From Cladochytrium replicatum (Eukaryota > Chytridiomycota > Chytridiomycetes > Cladochytriales > Cladochytriaceae), in assembly GCA_025526935.1 (NCBI GenBank), contig JAHLKD010000030.1:398053-462052 (forward strand): a stretch of DNA of 64,000 bases. Direction: 5' to 3'. The notes under the pieces were generated by a model. That model made no database searches. It had not been told where the DNA came from and saw nothing but the letters and a program-made list of their open reading frames with translations. The translations under genes and the position numbers were made by a program. Shown piece by piece: positions 12,179 through 23,350 of the stretch (positions within the stretch are counted from its first letter, which is position 1; every line of letters starts with the position of its first letter).

Positions 12179-14329
12179 TCAAGCATGAAAGCGCATATGT
12201 GACTGAAATGCCCAACTAACAACAGACACTTGACATATTTGGCAATATTGCTTCATTCTTCTTCGACTCTGATCAACTTCATCAGGAACTTCCAAGCCAA
12301 AACTTTTGTTCAATTGGTAGTCAGCCAAAGATTCTACGACTTCAGGTTTGTCATTCTTAACTTGTCGTGCTCTCAAATTTGTCAATCCAAAATGTTCAGA
12401 CTTAGTGAAATATCTTTCATTGAGAAAAGTAGCCACATTTTGAGTTCCAGCGATATTTGAAATGGTATCCTGTTGAGCAAGAGTGAAGAGTGACTGCTCT
12501 GGGTTCCCAGGAAAAAAATTTGTTGCACAAATATTGATTAGCGTGATATTGAAAGGAGGTGCTTGAGGTATGTCTCGTGACTTTGATGATGTTCTTGGCC
12601 TTTTGGACTTAGATTGAATAGATAATAAAGTGTGGCTTTTTACAAGCATTTTCTTCAAAAGAGGTCTAAGGGTGGCTTCCACAAGCATTGATGCTCTTGA
12701 TGAGTGTGTGATGTTAACATTAAAAAATTCAGTCGGGATTGCTGATGAACGGCTCTCCCTTGATAAACCATTTTGCCTTATTGTTAGTCTGATTGTACGT
12801 GCATGACGTTTCCATTGATTACTAATTCTAACACTTGATGATAGTGTTGCCGACCTCACATTTCTCAGTGTTTCTTTGCCTTTCCTGCTAGTATTTAACT
12901 CCCATCCAGGTGCAATTTCAGAAGCCTTCCAGCAAACCAATGCATGTTTTGCCCACAATGGAGTGCCCCCTTCAATATCTGAAAGCTCTTCTTCTTCTAA
13001 ACGCTCCAGTAGAAGTATTATTAAGTTATGCATTCGATTCTCTGCCTCTAAAATGGTTGTACATGACTGGAATGAATCTTCAACTGATATTTGTGATGGG
13101 TGCTTTTCAGGTAAAACCTGAGAATTATCAATCCCAAGGCATAAATCATGCAGCTGGGTGCCCTGTTTCTGTCCCAACCAGTCAACAAACTGCTCTTCTG
13201 TACAACGTGAAAGAATATCCTTAACAAACAATCTCGAAAGCTCTCTGGAAGTGACACCAGAATCTGCCAGTTCAGTATCATTAGTTTGGGTGTTGAAGCA
13301 CCACTTTTCGATTTCATGTGAATTCATCTTTTCTGTCAAAATATGTATGATTTTCGTTCCAAATCCTGGAATTCTCCTCAGCTCAACATCTTTCATGTAA
13401 GCTAGAACAACATCTGCTTCACTAATGCTATCATATAAACACATTTGAGGAATAAAAATACTCTGACCATTTGGTTTTGAAACACTTGTTCCAAGTTTTG
13501 CAAGCATTTTATTGTGTGCTACCCCTGCTGAACAAGTATAGCCTAAAATCTCCTTGATACACTTTCTTAGATATTCTGCAATATGAGAAGCGACCATTAA
13601 TGATTTAGTATGATGTGTGATCTCTGAACTTTTGAAGCTGTTTTTGGCATAAAGATGTCTGTCAATGAATGACACTGGTGTTATCAAAGTTCCTGACACT
13701 GTGTATGGGACATATGTGAACCCTTCACACCAGTTTAAACAACTGGATGCTCCTCCAGCTTTCAAATCTTCTGACACTGTAGAACCTCCAGGAATGCTGA
13801 AGTAAACATTCTCCGAAGCTAATGTAAATGATCCAGAGGTCTGAAGATGATTGTCAATCAGCTGAGAGACATCAATAAATAACTCGTCGAGCCCAAGTCT
13901 CTGAACTGGTGATTTTGAAGATGTGCCTTTATTGAATAAGCAGTCCACAAAGCTGAAAATTGCCTTGGAAATTCGCCGGTACCGAGTGATATCTTCGCCG
14001 TTTATGAGCACCAAACTGGGGCATTTTCGAATGGCTGTTGTCAGTAACTCGAGTTTGGTAACACCGGCGGCTCTCGCGACATAATTGCACGTCACAACAA
14101 TTTGCTTCTGAACTATCGCCAGAGGTTTATCCTTCAGCGAAGGGTCGTTCACTGTGAAATTAAGCAGCGTTGATCAGTTTGAAAGCATTCGGTTGTCATG
14201 ATTTCTACCCTCCTCCGCTTGTGCGTAAAAATCTTTTCAGGTTTCAAAATAGGTAAGCGTCTGCCATTACTATTTCGAAGATCCAAACTTACAGTCTAGA
14301 TCGATCGCAATGATGGAACGGTGGGACAT
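12179..14329 (-). CDS. POLI: Y-family DNA polymerase, iota-like, with C-terminal C2H2 finger
   Basis: A translesion polymerase that inserts nucleotides opposite damaged bases. Exons on the minus strand are 14329-14293, 14232-14209 and 14151-12179, giving 677 residues. The first two small exons supply the catalytic motif AIDLDYFYAQAEE (metal-binding Asp), and the long exon supplies LGLDELFIDVS with the second acidic pair. The stretch QIVVTCNYVARAAGVTK followed by LVLINGEDITRYRRI fits polymerase iota much better than eta/Rad30. The C-terminus ends in a C2H2 finger, CQICQVSVVSWAFQSHMRFH, of the kind that binds ubiquitin in eta. A frame starting at GTG 14152 misses the first exons and lacks the catalytic Asp. 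Its stop lies downstream of gypsy remnants, and the Ariadne gene ends 95 nt before its start on the same strand. Confidence 0.88.
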
Positions 14330-14424
14330 CAATTCGAGCTTCGCTGCAGCGCAAATTCCAATGGAGTGGCTTAAGAGTTCTTACATTTATACGACAGATA
14401 TGCAGAAAATCAATATAAAACAAT

Positions 14425-16147
14425 TCATCGCCTCAATTCAATATTGTAAGTCCAGCGACCCTCCTGCAACCCTTTGCAAGTATCAGTCAGCAAAACCTCC
14501 CTCCTCATCGAAACGTATTGCGTCCGGTCAAGCACTTGCTGCTTAAGCTCAGCAATCTTCTCGGGCTCGATCGGCTTCTCCAAAAGGTGACTAAGGTGTT
14601 CAACCGCCATCTCCAGATCCCGCTGGTTGTCTTCAAACAGCTCTGTTTGGTTATTACGAGCGAGGTAATATGCGAACGAGTAGGTCCACTTCAGAGTAGC
14701 TCTAGATTGTAGCAGAACTGCGACGGCTTGTCTAAGAAACTGAACTTCGATCCATGATAATTCTGAGTTTTGCTGCATTTCATCCATCTTCTTTTCTGTC
14801 TTCTCATACAGTTCCTTGTCTAATTTAGCCGACTGTTCGTGATTTGCATACCGATTGTAGTACTTTAAACGAGGTATTACTTAAGAGTATGAAACAGACA
14901 TTCTTTCACGTATACATACATGAAGGTACCGCTCCAGAGCTTGACGCGACTTGGCTTGAGTGTCCCGGGCGTCAACTGATGTCTTCTCGTCAAACCGGTT
15001 GCAGTTGTACCATGAGGTGCCATGCTCCTGCCAAGGACCCATGCAAACCCAACAGAATCTTTGACATAATTTCAACGAAAGAAAAGGGAGAAAGCACTAA
15101 CGGAACTTACTCGTATACACACTTCTTGCATGTCATATGATTGCATCCACCATTCTTTTCGATCGTACTTCCACACTTCGTGCACTCCTTCGTGTTCGCA
15201 TGAATCCAGTTTGCAGTCTCCGAGTCGTCCGCGTTTTTTTGTAGCCACATCTTGGTAATCTCGCATATTGCAGGTTGATGGTCAAATGGCAGTCCGCACC
15301 CAAAGCAGAACGTTGTCCCACACTTGCACTTTACGGTTGGAACAACCTCACGCAGCGCAGATTGTGGTATGCCAGGGGCATTGATAGCATACTCACAACC
15401 CGGAGCAGGACACCAACGATAGAACTCATTGTCGTCCACGTATGTTCGAACCAGTAGCCGATGATATCTAAGATGATTCGTTAAGCTGAGAGCCAAAAAT
15501 TCAAGCAAAGCTACGAACTTTTGGTTGACCTGAGGAGATGCTAGCAGCCCAATAGTTTTCTCATCGACGATCACTTTGCACCCGTTCATCATACACTGGA
15601 TGCGCCGTGACTCTCCTTCCTCGACTATCTTCTGGTTCAGGTAGTGCGAGTAGCAATCTCTGCAAAATCTGTGGCCACATTGCAATGCCAGACTCTCAAG
15701 TCCGGGTTCGTCATTGCAACATATGTCGCACATGAAGCCCGGTACTACGACACATCTCGGGCGAGTATGCTCATCTAGAATAACCCCTGCTGACGCACAA
15801 ACTTCCTCAGGGGTTTCCATGTACTTCTCAATCAGCCTCTCCTTGTTCCACCGAAAATGGCGCAAGAGTGTCGCAGCGTGCTCCTCGAGGCAGCCGAGAA
15901 TCCCGGCTACGTGCGATACTTGTTGGTTTTGAAACTGGATGATGTCCTCAACGGAAACCGCCTTGTAGTCGATTTCGTAAACCTTCTTGATTTCCCGATC
16001 CGGGACCACTTTAGTGAATCCATATGCATCGCCATCAGCATCCGTGTCGAGGTCTTCATCTTCATCTTCGAAGTCGTCTTGCAACTCCTCATCATCGATG
16101 TCTTCTTCGGCCTGGCTGTCCATTGGATCGTAGTCGTAGTCTGACAT
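14425..16147 (-). CDS. Ariadne-type RBR E3 ubiquitin ligase (ARIH1-like), 4 exons
   Basis: Transfers ubiquitin through a RING/HECT-hybrid mechanism, with a cysteine thioester in the RING2 domain. Exons 16147-15519, 15467-15111, 15058-14920 and 14862-14425 encode 520 residues. Order: acidic N-terminus (SDYDYDPMDSQ, then many Glu/Asp), UBA-like region, RING1 (CDICCNDEPGLESLALQCGH), IBR (WCPAPGCEYA, CKCGTTFCFGCG), RING2 (ECTKCGSTIEKNGGCNHMTC, with the catalytic Cys in GGCNH) and FCWVCMGPWQEHG. The C-terminal Ariadne domain (SWIEVQFLRQAV, YYLARNNQTELFEDNQRDLE) autoinhibits the enzyme in relatives. The 51-nt intron at 15468-15518 is in phase, so unspliced reading would insert 17 foreign residues. 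The start was taken at MSDYDYD; the frame upstream has an intron-like TTTCAG and may be 5' leader. Confidence 0.93.
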
Positions 16148-16508
16148 TGATCGGAAGGATGACTGAAATGTAAAGAACTTTCCTAAATTTTTTTGAATTA
16201 ACCCATTAACCACCGGAAAGGTTCACCTCCATACCTCTGGTAGCAATCCTTCAACGAATACTCGGGTGGGATGGTCGCTTTGGCAGTGTCACGTGAGTGT
16301 ACCTTGGAGCAGTTTCGGACTTGGATTTGTAATAAATTTTTGAGTCGTTATTTATTTCGTACAATAATCATACACCCGAGTAAATTTTAGTACCAGTGTT
16401 ATAATACTACGTTTCTCATTGCAATGTTAATCAACTCGCTTTCCTTGCCGCAAACCAACCAGCACATGTCTGCGCCACCATTTCGTTGTTCGCTTGACAA
16501 TTTGCGGA
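16148..16508. promoter_or_regulatory. Shared upstream region of the Ariadne and mtSSB genes
   Basis: About 360 bases lie between two divergent start codons, so both promoters must sit here. A possible 5'-leader intron of the Ariadne gene ends in TTTACATTTCAG close to its ATG. No specific factor site was identified. Confidence 0.45.
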
Positions 16509-17263
16509 ATGTTTGCAACTGCTCATCAACTCAAGCAAGGATTGCGCCTGTTTCGGCAAACTCGCGTGGGTTTGCAGTTTCTCACCCCTTCTACTTCATT
16601 TGGACTTCAGTTTGCATCCAAGAAGCTTGCCAAGGTATATAACCCGAGCTGTACCATGTTGCGCCGCTCACCCGGTTCCGAGTCTTTCACAGTCTCCCGA
16701 ATCGTTTCTGATCAGAACGATCAAGGTCGCTCTTTACTTCTGAGATCAAATAAGGCTCTTACATCGCTGCTTCGTTCACAGGAGCAGACCCCCATGCTGA
16801 CATCGAGTTCAACGATGTGAATAAAGTCATTTTGAGTGGACGCATATTTCGTGAGCCTCGAGCGTTTCAAAATCAGTACAGTGACAGGATTACTACCCGC
16901 ATCACACTGGTTACTGCGGACGTGTACAAGAAGCGAGACTCAGACGAACAGAGAGTTTCGAGATCATACTTCGATGTCGCGACCGATCAGACCTTGAGCC
17001 CTGAGGTTAGGGCAGGGTAAAGTACAACATTATACGCTTCACGTGTTGCTCATCAGTCTTTCAGGGCTCATGTGATGATAGAGGGCCGCATGCGTAAGTA
17101 CAAGAAAAACGATGGGTCTTATTCGGTGGAGGTTCGTGCAGGTAATCCTGTCAGTTTGTGCTTGATTGAATCGATGAAGATGCATGATGTTTTCCTCTTA
17201 GTCGGACCGGTCAGTGTTTTGAAGCCTTCATCCGAACCATTGGAAGAGAAAACGGCTGTTTGA
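16509..17263 (+). CDS. RIM1: Mitochondrial single-stranded DNA-binding protein
   Basis: Binds single-stranded mitochondrial DNA as a tetramer during replication. Exons 16509-16725, 16782-17016, 17065-17141 and 17202-17263 give 196 residues. The N-terminus (MFATAHQLKQGLRLFRQTR...) is rich in Arg, Ser and hydrophobic residues with no acidic ones, fitting a mitochondrial presequence. The OB fold follows: NKVILSGRIFREPRAFQ, RITTRITLVTADVYKKRD, YFDVATDQ and HVMIEGRMRKYKKNDGSYSV. The last intron (60 nt) is in phase and could be retained. The first intron starts with GTCGCT, a weaker donor; an alternative start five codons upstream (16494) exists. The presequence is somewhat long, so the N-terminal border is the least certain part. 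Confidence 0.85.
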
Positions 17264-17639
17264 TTGGTCATTTTTGAGAAGTTATTTTCATGCATGCCTT
17301 TGATGTACGTTTTTTACTCAGTTAAAATACTTTTGCGCACAAATGTTCATCCACCTCAATGGACTTTATTTTGTTTATCTTGTTGCTTGTAGATGTAGTT
17401 GAGGAACGAATTGTGGAGATTGAAGAGTCAAAACATTTAACTGTGGAGACAAAAACGAGCTCCGGCTTCGTAAGTCGTATATTGGAAGCGTCGGCAACGG
17501 AAGAATTCGTCTGCGATGCCGAATAATTCCAGTAGAGGGGACATGAGGCACCTCTGCCGCATTTGACTGCGGTGCTGTACTCAAGGGTTGCAAACAAAGG
17601 TGCGAAACTTCGCTTTCGATCGTAAGTGAATTGATACAT
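17264..17639. other. Region downstream of mtSSB without an assigned gene
   Basis: Contains a 105-codon minus-strand frame (17322-17639) that may belong to the 3' part of the broken F-box gene, but I cannot tie it to a domain. Otherwise nothing recognisable. Confidence 0.3.
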
Positions 17640-18565
17640 CGGAGCTCGAATGGGGAAATATAAGGCCTTGCTCGTTCGAGGTAGATTGAACCGTCTCTGG
17701 ACAGGATTGTTCAGTGTGAACTACCCATGTAGAAGGAGCCGTTCTTACCGCAAACGTAACATTGAAAAGGTCACCGCCCTTCCAAGAGGCTCCAACATCG
17801 TTGACGTGAAGCCTTGGTCGAACAAGCTATTGCACCGAGTTCTTGAACGGTGAGGCTGTTCGGGTGCTCTTAGCACAGTTGTCCACCCCAGCGGAAAAAG
17901 TAATCTTGCCAATATTCCCGGGTCGTAAGATGAAATTTTCAGATGCCACACACGCTGGTAGTTTCCACGAGGAACATAAGCAATGCTCCCGCTATCCTAT
18001 CTGAGTTTGAGTAAAATATTTCTCCCCGCTTTTGGTGATGAGCTTACGCAGAACCACCAGACAGAAATCACTCTCATAACCTCACCATTTGGCCCATAGG
18101 TCAGATTCCATACTCCAATATCTTCGATCGATCCCCCACGTAATGGCTATCTTCGCTGTGGGGAGCTTTAAGGTCGCTAAATGATCGAAATATAACCAAA
18201 TGAGAGACATGCTTTGGGAAGACCTTATCAAGTCTGTACAACTCTTGCAATTGGTTCAGCGGTAACCCAATGTTTCGATTACTCCCCATGGATTCATTCT
18301 CTGAAAAGAGACCCGGGGTTGTCTCCGAGCCCCCTTCAGTCGCCGCATGGCTGTTTTTGACTGGTCTGCTAGAGAAAGAGAGGTTGTCAATGCCTCAAGA
18401 TATCTATTCTGTAGTGAAGCGACGATGCAGCATTAATATCCATAAGTAAAGCTCTTATATTAGAGCTTCGCATGAGCGCGAACAGAGTCCAAATCCTACG
18501 ATCTCTTTCGGTAGGAGATATTTCAGAATGTCGAGCCAGACCTTAGGCGGGAGAAGCAGTGCCAT
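17640..18565 (-). pseudogene. Broken F-box protein gene
   Basis: The minus strand opens at 18565 with MALLLPPKVWLDILKYLLPK and then EIVGFGLCSRSCEAL, an F-box (Skp1-binding helix bundle of SCF ubiquitin ligases), and hits TAA after 36 codons. Further pieces follow in other frames. One reads MDINAASSLHYRID and another SLSLADQSKTAMRRLKGARR, matching the conserved stretch after the F-box in large fungal F-box families (hydrophobic LQYRI-like segment, then an SxADR-like helix). No GT-AG intron reconciles the frames, so at least two frameshifts are likely. Later frames (18289-18101, and about 17950-17745) may be its C-terminal half. Sequencing error or unusual splicing could mimic this. Confidence 0.5.
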
Positions 18566-19003
18566 GTTTGTGTGCCGCGATCCAGAAAAGACTTGCATCC
18601 GCAGGCTCGACCCAGAATCCCAACGTGAAGTTTCAGAATCATGGTTACTATCATCCTCTGCTTCCAGACTCTTGTGTCCGGAAATCGTTTGTTAATTTTC
18701 TATCGTGTGACCACAGTTCGGCAATTTGTAGCTCTAAATTTGTTTCCCATGGTTCTGGGATGATTCACTCCGCTTCTTAGCGATGAACTGATGAACTGTT
18801 AAACCAACTTCATCTAAAAAGGTGTCGGCGAAACGGCGCAGGCTTGGAGGATGGGGAGCACAACCCACTTGACGCCAAAAACACTTTCGCATTAAAAGTC
18901 TTTCCATGCCACAGGTGCTCAACGCGCAAATTTTTTTATTTGTGTATTTCATGCCCAGGGCCGGTAGTGTGATCTTTCCACAACACATCCTTGCTTGTCT
19001 TCC

Positions 19004-20602
19004 ATGTCCGACTCAACACCAGTCGGAATCGCCTGGGTGGGTTCAGCTGTTCTAACTACTGAAGCGTATCGTGCTCACATCTGGGATTAGTTCGCAACTG
19101 CAGACAATGCACTCCCAATCATCTTCTTCCTCCAAGTTACGCTCGTTTCTTATCTCTACTGGCGAGTAGGACATGGGATTTACTGGAAGGTACTCCTCGC
19201 CATGTCCATTGCTGGATTTATCGCCACGAATATGGAGACTCTTTTTTCTCTGTTGGTATGTGAATCTGAGAATTCGTTACTGTTTGACATGTCTCATTTT
19301 GTGTTGCTTCGAAGACAAACAAAGAGTATAACGTGTTGTCGACATCGTCAGCCCGCTGGTTGATTGTCCTGGATGAGCCATTATGGGTAAGATCATAAAC
19401 AGTTCGTAATATTTGCCCTAGTGACGTCCTTGTGAAGTGGATCAGTGAATACGGCATTGTTGTCTTAAACATGCTGAAGATGAATGCTGTTCTTCCGCGG
19501 AACCAATTCCGGGTGTTTCTCGTCCTGCAATGTGTTCTGTTTCTCGGGTTTGTCGCTGGACGCATTTACGTTGCTTACGAGCGTTATGACACACAAATCT
19601 TGTTCTCAACTAAAGTAGGTTAACTCATACAAGGTCCTTCCGAATAATTGACTCCTGGTCCCTTGAATAGATCTGGGCAGCACATACTCCCGCGTACGCT
19701 GCTGTTGCACTTTCAGAACTGCTGTGCACGATTGGAATCCTCTACACTGTGCGAATCCAGATTCTCAAAGAGAAAAGTGCTTCGCTGTACTCAGGAATGC
19801 AGGTTTGCCTCTCCTTTAGCTTTACTGACTTTTGTTGACTCTCCGCACACGTAGAAACATCTCCTGAAGTCCAGCTTCTTCATGCTTTTGGTGGTTGATA
19901 CGGTTGGTGTGATCCTGACTATAGCGACAAGTATTCAAAGCACCCTCCTGAGCAAGATTCTGAGCCCTTTTCTGAACATTAAAAGTGCCTTTGCGCTGGT
20001 AAGTTTTGCTTCTTTTGAAAGGAATAGCTTAAGTGAACATTGCTTTCCAGATCATTGCGATCGACTCATGTGTGATGAAGATTGTTGCGGAAGCGGGATC
20101 GTCGAAACCTGGTCCTGCTTCCACCGACGATCGAAACACGACCCGCAAGTATACCGAGCGAGGAGGAAAAGTTCCGCCAAAAAAAGCAAATTACAATGAC
20201 CACGATGACTTCGTCAGCGAGTCAACGTTCGAGCTGGATGCTTATGGAAACAGGCCCATACAATTTGCAAACGTGGACAAACCGCTGTCTTCTGTGTCCG
20301 GATTCGTCGCTCCTGTCATTTCACAAGCACCAATGCCTCCCGCCAAGTATTCGGCCGAACCGCCTTTCAGTAACGGACTCCAGATGAGGTCCTACGACGA
20401 AGCGCGGATGGATATCCTTCGACACACATCCAGCAGTGGTGGTGGTGCCAGTGCTCTTGGGGGAACTAGCTCTCGCAAAAGTTCTATCCAACACCTCCAA
20501 GTCCATTCTCCCAGTTTTGCACATTCCACTGGAGCAGCCCTATATCTGCAGCAGAGCCCTGCTTCTCCGTCATATCCTTTGTCATATTCACGAGGTCACT
20601 GA
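19004..20602 (+). CDS. Seven-transmembrane-like protein with long Ser-rich tail
   Basis: Seven exons (19004-19036, 19091-19255, 19315-19386, 19438-19614, 19671-19802, 19855-19998, 20051-20602) join in phase 0 to 424 residues. Seven hydrophobic segments are visible: ALPIIFFLQVTLVSYLYW, VLLAMSIAGFIATNMETLF, WWISEYGIVVLNML, RVFLVLQCVLFLGFVAG, AVALSELLCTIGILYTV, FFMLLVVDTVGVILTIAT and SAFALIIAIDSCVMKIV. A tail of about 170 residues follows, rich in Ser, Pro and Gly, polar and probably cytosolic. The exon 4 acceptor was set at GTGAAG/TGG because the nearer CTAG acceptor gives a stop. Topology matches the shorter gene at 1989-2963 and suggests an orphan receptor-like family; no ligand or coupling motif is seen, so function is unknown. 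Confidence 0.8.
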
Positions 20603-23350
20603 TGCGATCCTCTTTATCGTTCTTGTATATGCAAGTTGATTGTTCAAACTCAAACACTGAATGTATTTTTGCCCCTCTTTCATATTTTTTCTTCTGGAAG
20701 TGACCTGTAACTCTGTACTTCAAAAATGTTGTACTGCTTTTTGTTCGGGGCAACCATGATTATACACCAATATAATTCCCTATATAAGTGGTTATACTAT
20801 CACACCTGGTCACACCCCGTCTGTGCAGCCCCAATGTGTCAGTTGAAAGGGGGTGTCCGGTTTCTGGTTAGACCGGACAATCCGGTATTATTTGTTCAAA
20901 CACAAAAAGAATCATTGTTGATCTAAACATGTCACCAATGTTCTGCTCCACCATGCCCAGACCCTTCAGAACCTTCAATTCGCCTTGATCTTATCCCAAA
21001 CAAATTGGATTAATAAGCAAAAGCCCTTTCAAAGCTTTCTCAAGAAGAGAGATGGTCTCACTGAATGTAACAACTGGCTCATCCATCACTGCTTCAACTT
21101 TGTCGTCATCATCATCACATCTTCCACTGTCTTGTCTCGGACGCGCTTCACAAGATCGACAATTGTGGGCATTGCTGACGTCATATCAGCAGTATCAATG
21201 GCCACAATCTCAACAGCCGTCATCAAGTCAGCCCCATAAAGCGGAGTGGGCAGGACAAGGATGGCAACAAGGACAAAGACCATATAGAACCGCTTTCTCG
21301 TGACAATGATTGCAACATTGCTGCCTCTGACCAAGATTTCAACAATGTTAGTGATTCCGGTAAAAGAGAGGACCACACTTAGTGGAGTACAATGAGATTG
21401 ACTTTGGGTTAGATGACGACTTGGAAGATGGCAATTTCAACACTGTGGAATTGTTTGTGGATGTACTTGCTCAGTGGCTTGATTCCACACTATCTTACCT
21501 CCCACACAACCCTCTCAGGCTCGACGACAAAGTAATCCAAATAACGGGACACTCTATGGTAAGTTTGGATGTTTTACATATCTCTTGCTTGTGTATTGAG
21601 AATCTCTATCACTAGTTCTCTTGATTTACTCCATCACGGACATTGTATCCAAACCAATCCCACTTGTGTTCATCTACTCGCAAGATTACACTTGCCCAAT
21701 GCCGACTCCAAGTTCGCCCACCAAAGCTAAAACTCCATCCCTGAAAAGCGTTGCTATCAACTGAAAGCAACTCATTGGGCTATACATGAGGTACAAGAAA
21801 CAACATCCTGAGGACGAAAACCTCCCAGCCATCAAAGATATGGACTAAGCGGAATTGTACAAGCTGTGGGTCAGTGGTGCGTTCCACAAGATCACACTTC
21901 CAGATGCCCATGCACGCAATTTGGCAACTGGAAGAATCATCAAACCACAGGGTCTCAGTTCACTTTATTGCAGGAAAACCAAGATCAAGTACTCGTCACC
22001 TCAGCATGATCAGATTATGTGCCTTGGGACAACGAGAAGAAGAGCTTTGATTATCCCAAGGTTGGCATTGGAATGATTTGTAGTTTTTGCCAAATATATT
22101 GAAACTCTTTCTGTTGCACATGCACTTCCAACCAACCAACTTTGTGCCAATCCTGAAAAGGTGGATACCGGGAGCTCACATCCTTTGATGGTCACCACGG
22201 ACCCTCAGCAAGTCGACGCAGGCATTTGTTGATTTGTGCAATAAATTGCAGCAATGCTCACACACTACACCACCTTGAACGACCACAAGGAATGGCGCTG
22301 GCGAGTGTACAGGTTGAAGCAGCGAGGAGTAATGGAGCAAGCGTGCAAGTTAATTGCCATGCTGCGCGGAATGAGGGACAACTATTTGGACTCCAAGACT
22401 GATCTGGTCTTTGCCAGGGGAGATGCACCAGTCACTGCGTCATCCGGTTCCAACACATCTGCGGAAATTCAGAAAGCGCATCAAGGCACGACTGGCAATG
22501 TGTGTACGTCTTATCTGTGAAACGGCCAAAGCGCACACGTCAGTGCTTTCAATGTGCGATGTGGGTGATGAATGCAGAGCCTCACCAGTAGCCCAAACTT
22601 GTCCACACATGTCATTGCTTCAAGTAAGGTTGCCCATTGAAAGTCCCATACTGCAAGGATCGACGACGCCGGCAATCGGATGACGACGGCGGTGATCCCT
22701 GCTACCACGGAAGCTGCTGGACTGCCCTATCTGCCATACTTGGTGGAACAGGGATGTGTGTGGAGCCATGAATATCAGACTGAGATTCATGTACTTCCAT
22801 CAGCGCTGCAAAGGGGGTCAGCCGTGGATGTTCAGGAAAGGTGTTTATGAGTGGTTTTGCGATTCTATCTGTTTGCTGAGAAAGTCTCCCCAATTTTTGG
22901 TGATCTGTCCAGCGACGCTGAATAAAATGTTCTTGTTATTTTTGTGATCATGATATGTAGACAGTCATACAGGAATCGTCAAATGTTTAATTTCTATAAT
23001 AGTGATAATAAGCTTATAAATGATTTTAGTCAAATGTTTAATTTCTATAATAGTGATAATAAGCTTATAAATGATTTTAATGAAACAATAGAATCTGTTA
23101 AAATAGTTATTTATCTTTTAAAATAGTTATTTATCAAGTCCTTTAAATCAGAAGATAAATAAAACTGGTTGAATTAATCGACGGTTTAGGTCTTTTCTGT
23201 TGAATAGTCGTCGGACCACTTCCGTTAATTGGGATTGGTTGCAAATTAAAGTACTCGTTTCTGCATATACCCTTTCTCCTCAGTGACCACTATATTTTGC
23301 TTTTGAAATTGTCCCAGCCACAGCAGCTGTCAAAATCTTTTCTGGTTTTG
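20603..23350. other. Unassigned, partly decayed region
   Basis: Several plus-strand frames succeed each other with stops between them. One runs 21382-21615 (acidic start NEIDFGLDDDLEDGNF), another 21855-22076 and another 22254-22520 (Arg/Lys-rich, QRGVMEQACKLIAML). A frame near 22500-22560 has KRPKRTRQCFQC. Together they look like one dead gene, perhaps a transposon, of unknown family. The last 400 bases are AT-rich with short tandem repeats and lead into the UTP18 promoter. Confidence 0.3.
22979..23078 (+). repeat. Perfect 50-bp tandem duplication
   Basis: Two identical 50-base units start with GTCAAATGTTTAATTTC and end with AAATGATTTTA; the second begins at 23029. Just downstream AAAATAGTTATTTATC is also repeated twice about 19 bases apart. 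AT-rich, non-coding, probably a recent slippage duplication. Confidence 0.9.

Noticed and set aside
14149-14152. Start of the polymerase at 14152
   Set aside because: That codon is GTG and lacks the catalytic Asp motif; two upstream exons supply it in phase.
15468-15518. 17-residue insert in the Ariadne protein
   Set aside because: It is an in-phase 51-nt GT-AG intron; removal restores the expected spacing between RING1 and IBR.
22979-23140. CRISPR-like array
   Set aside because: Only two directly adjacent units without spacers in a eukaryotic genome; a simple tandem duplication.
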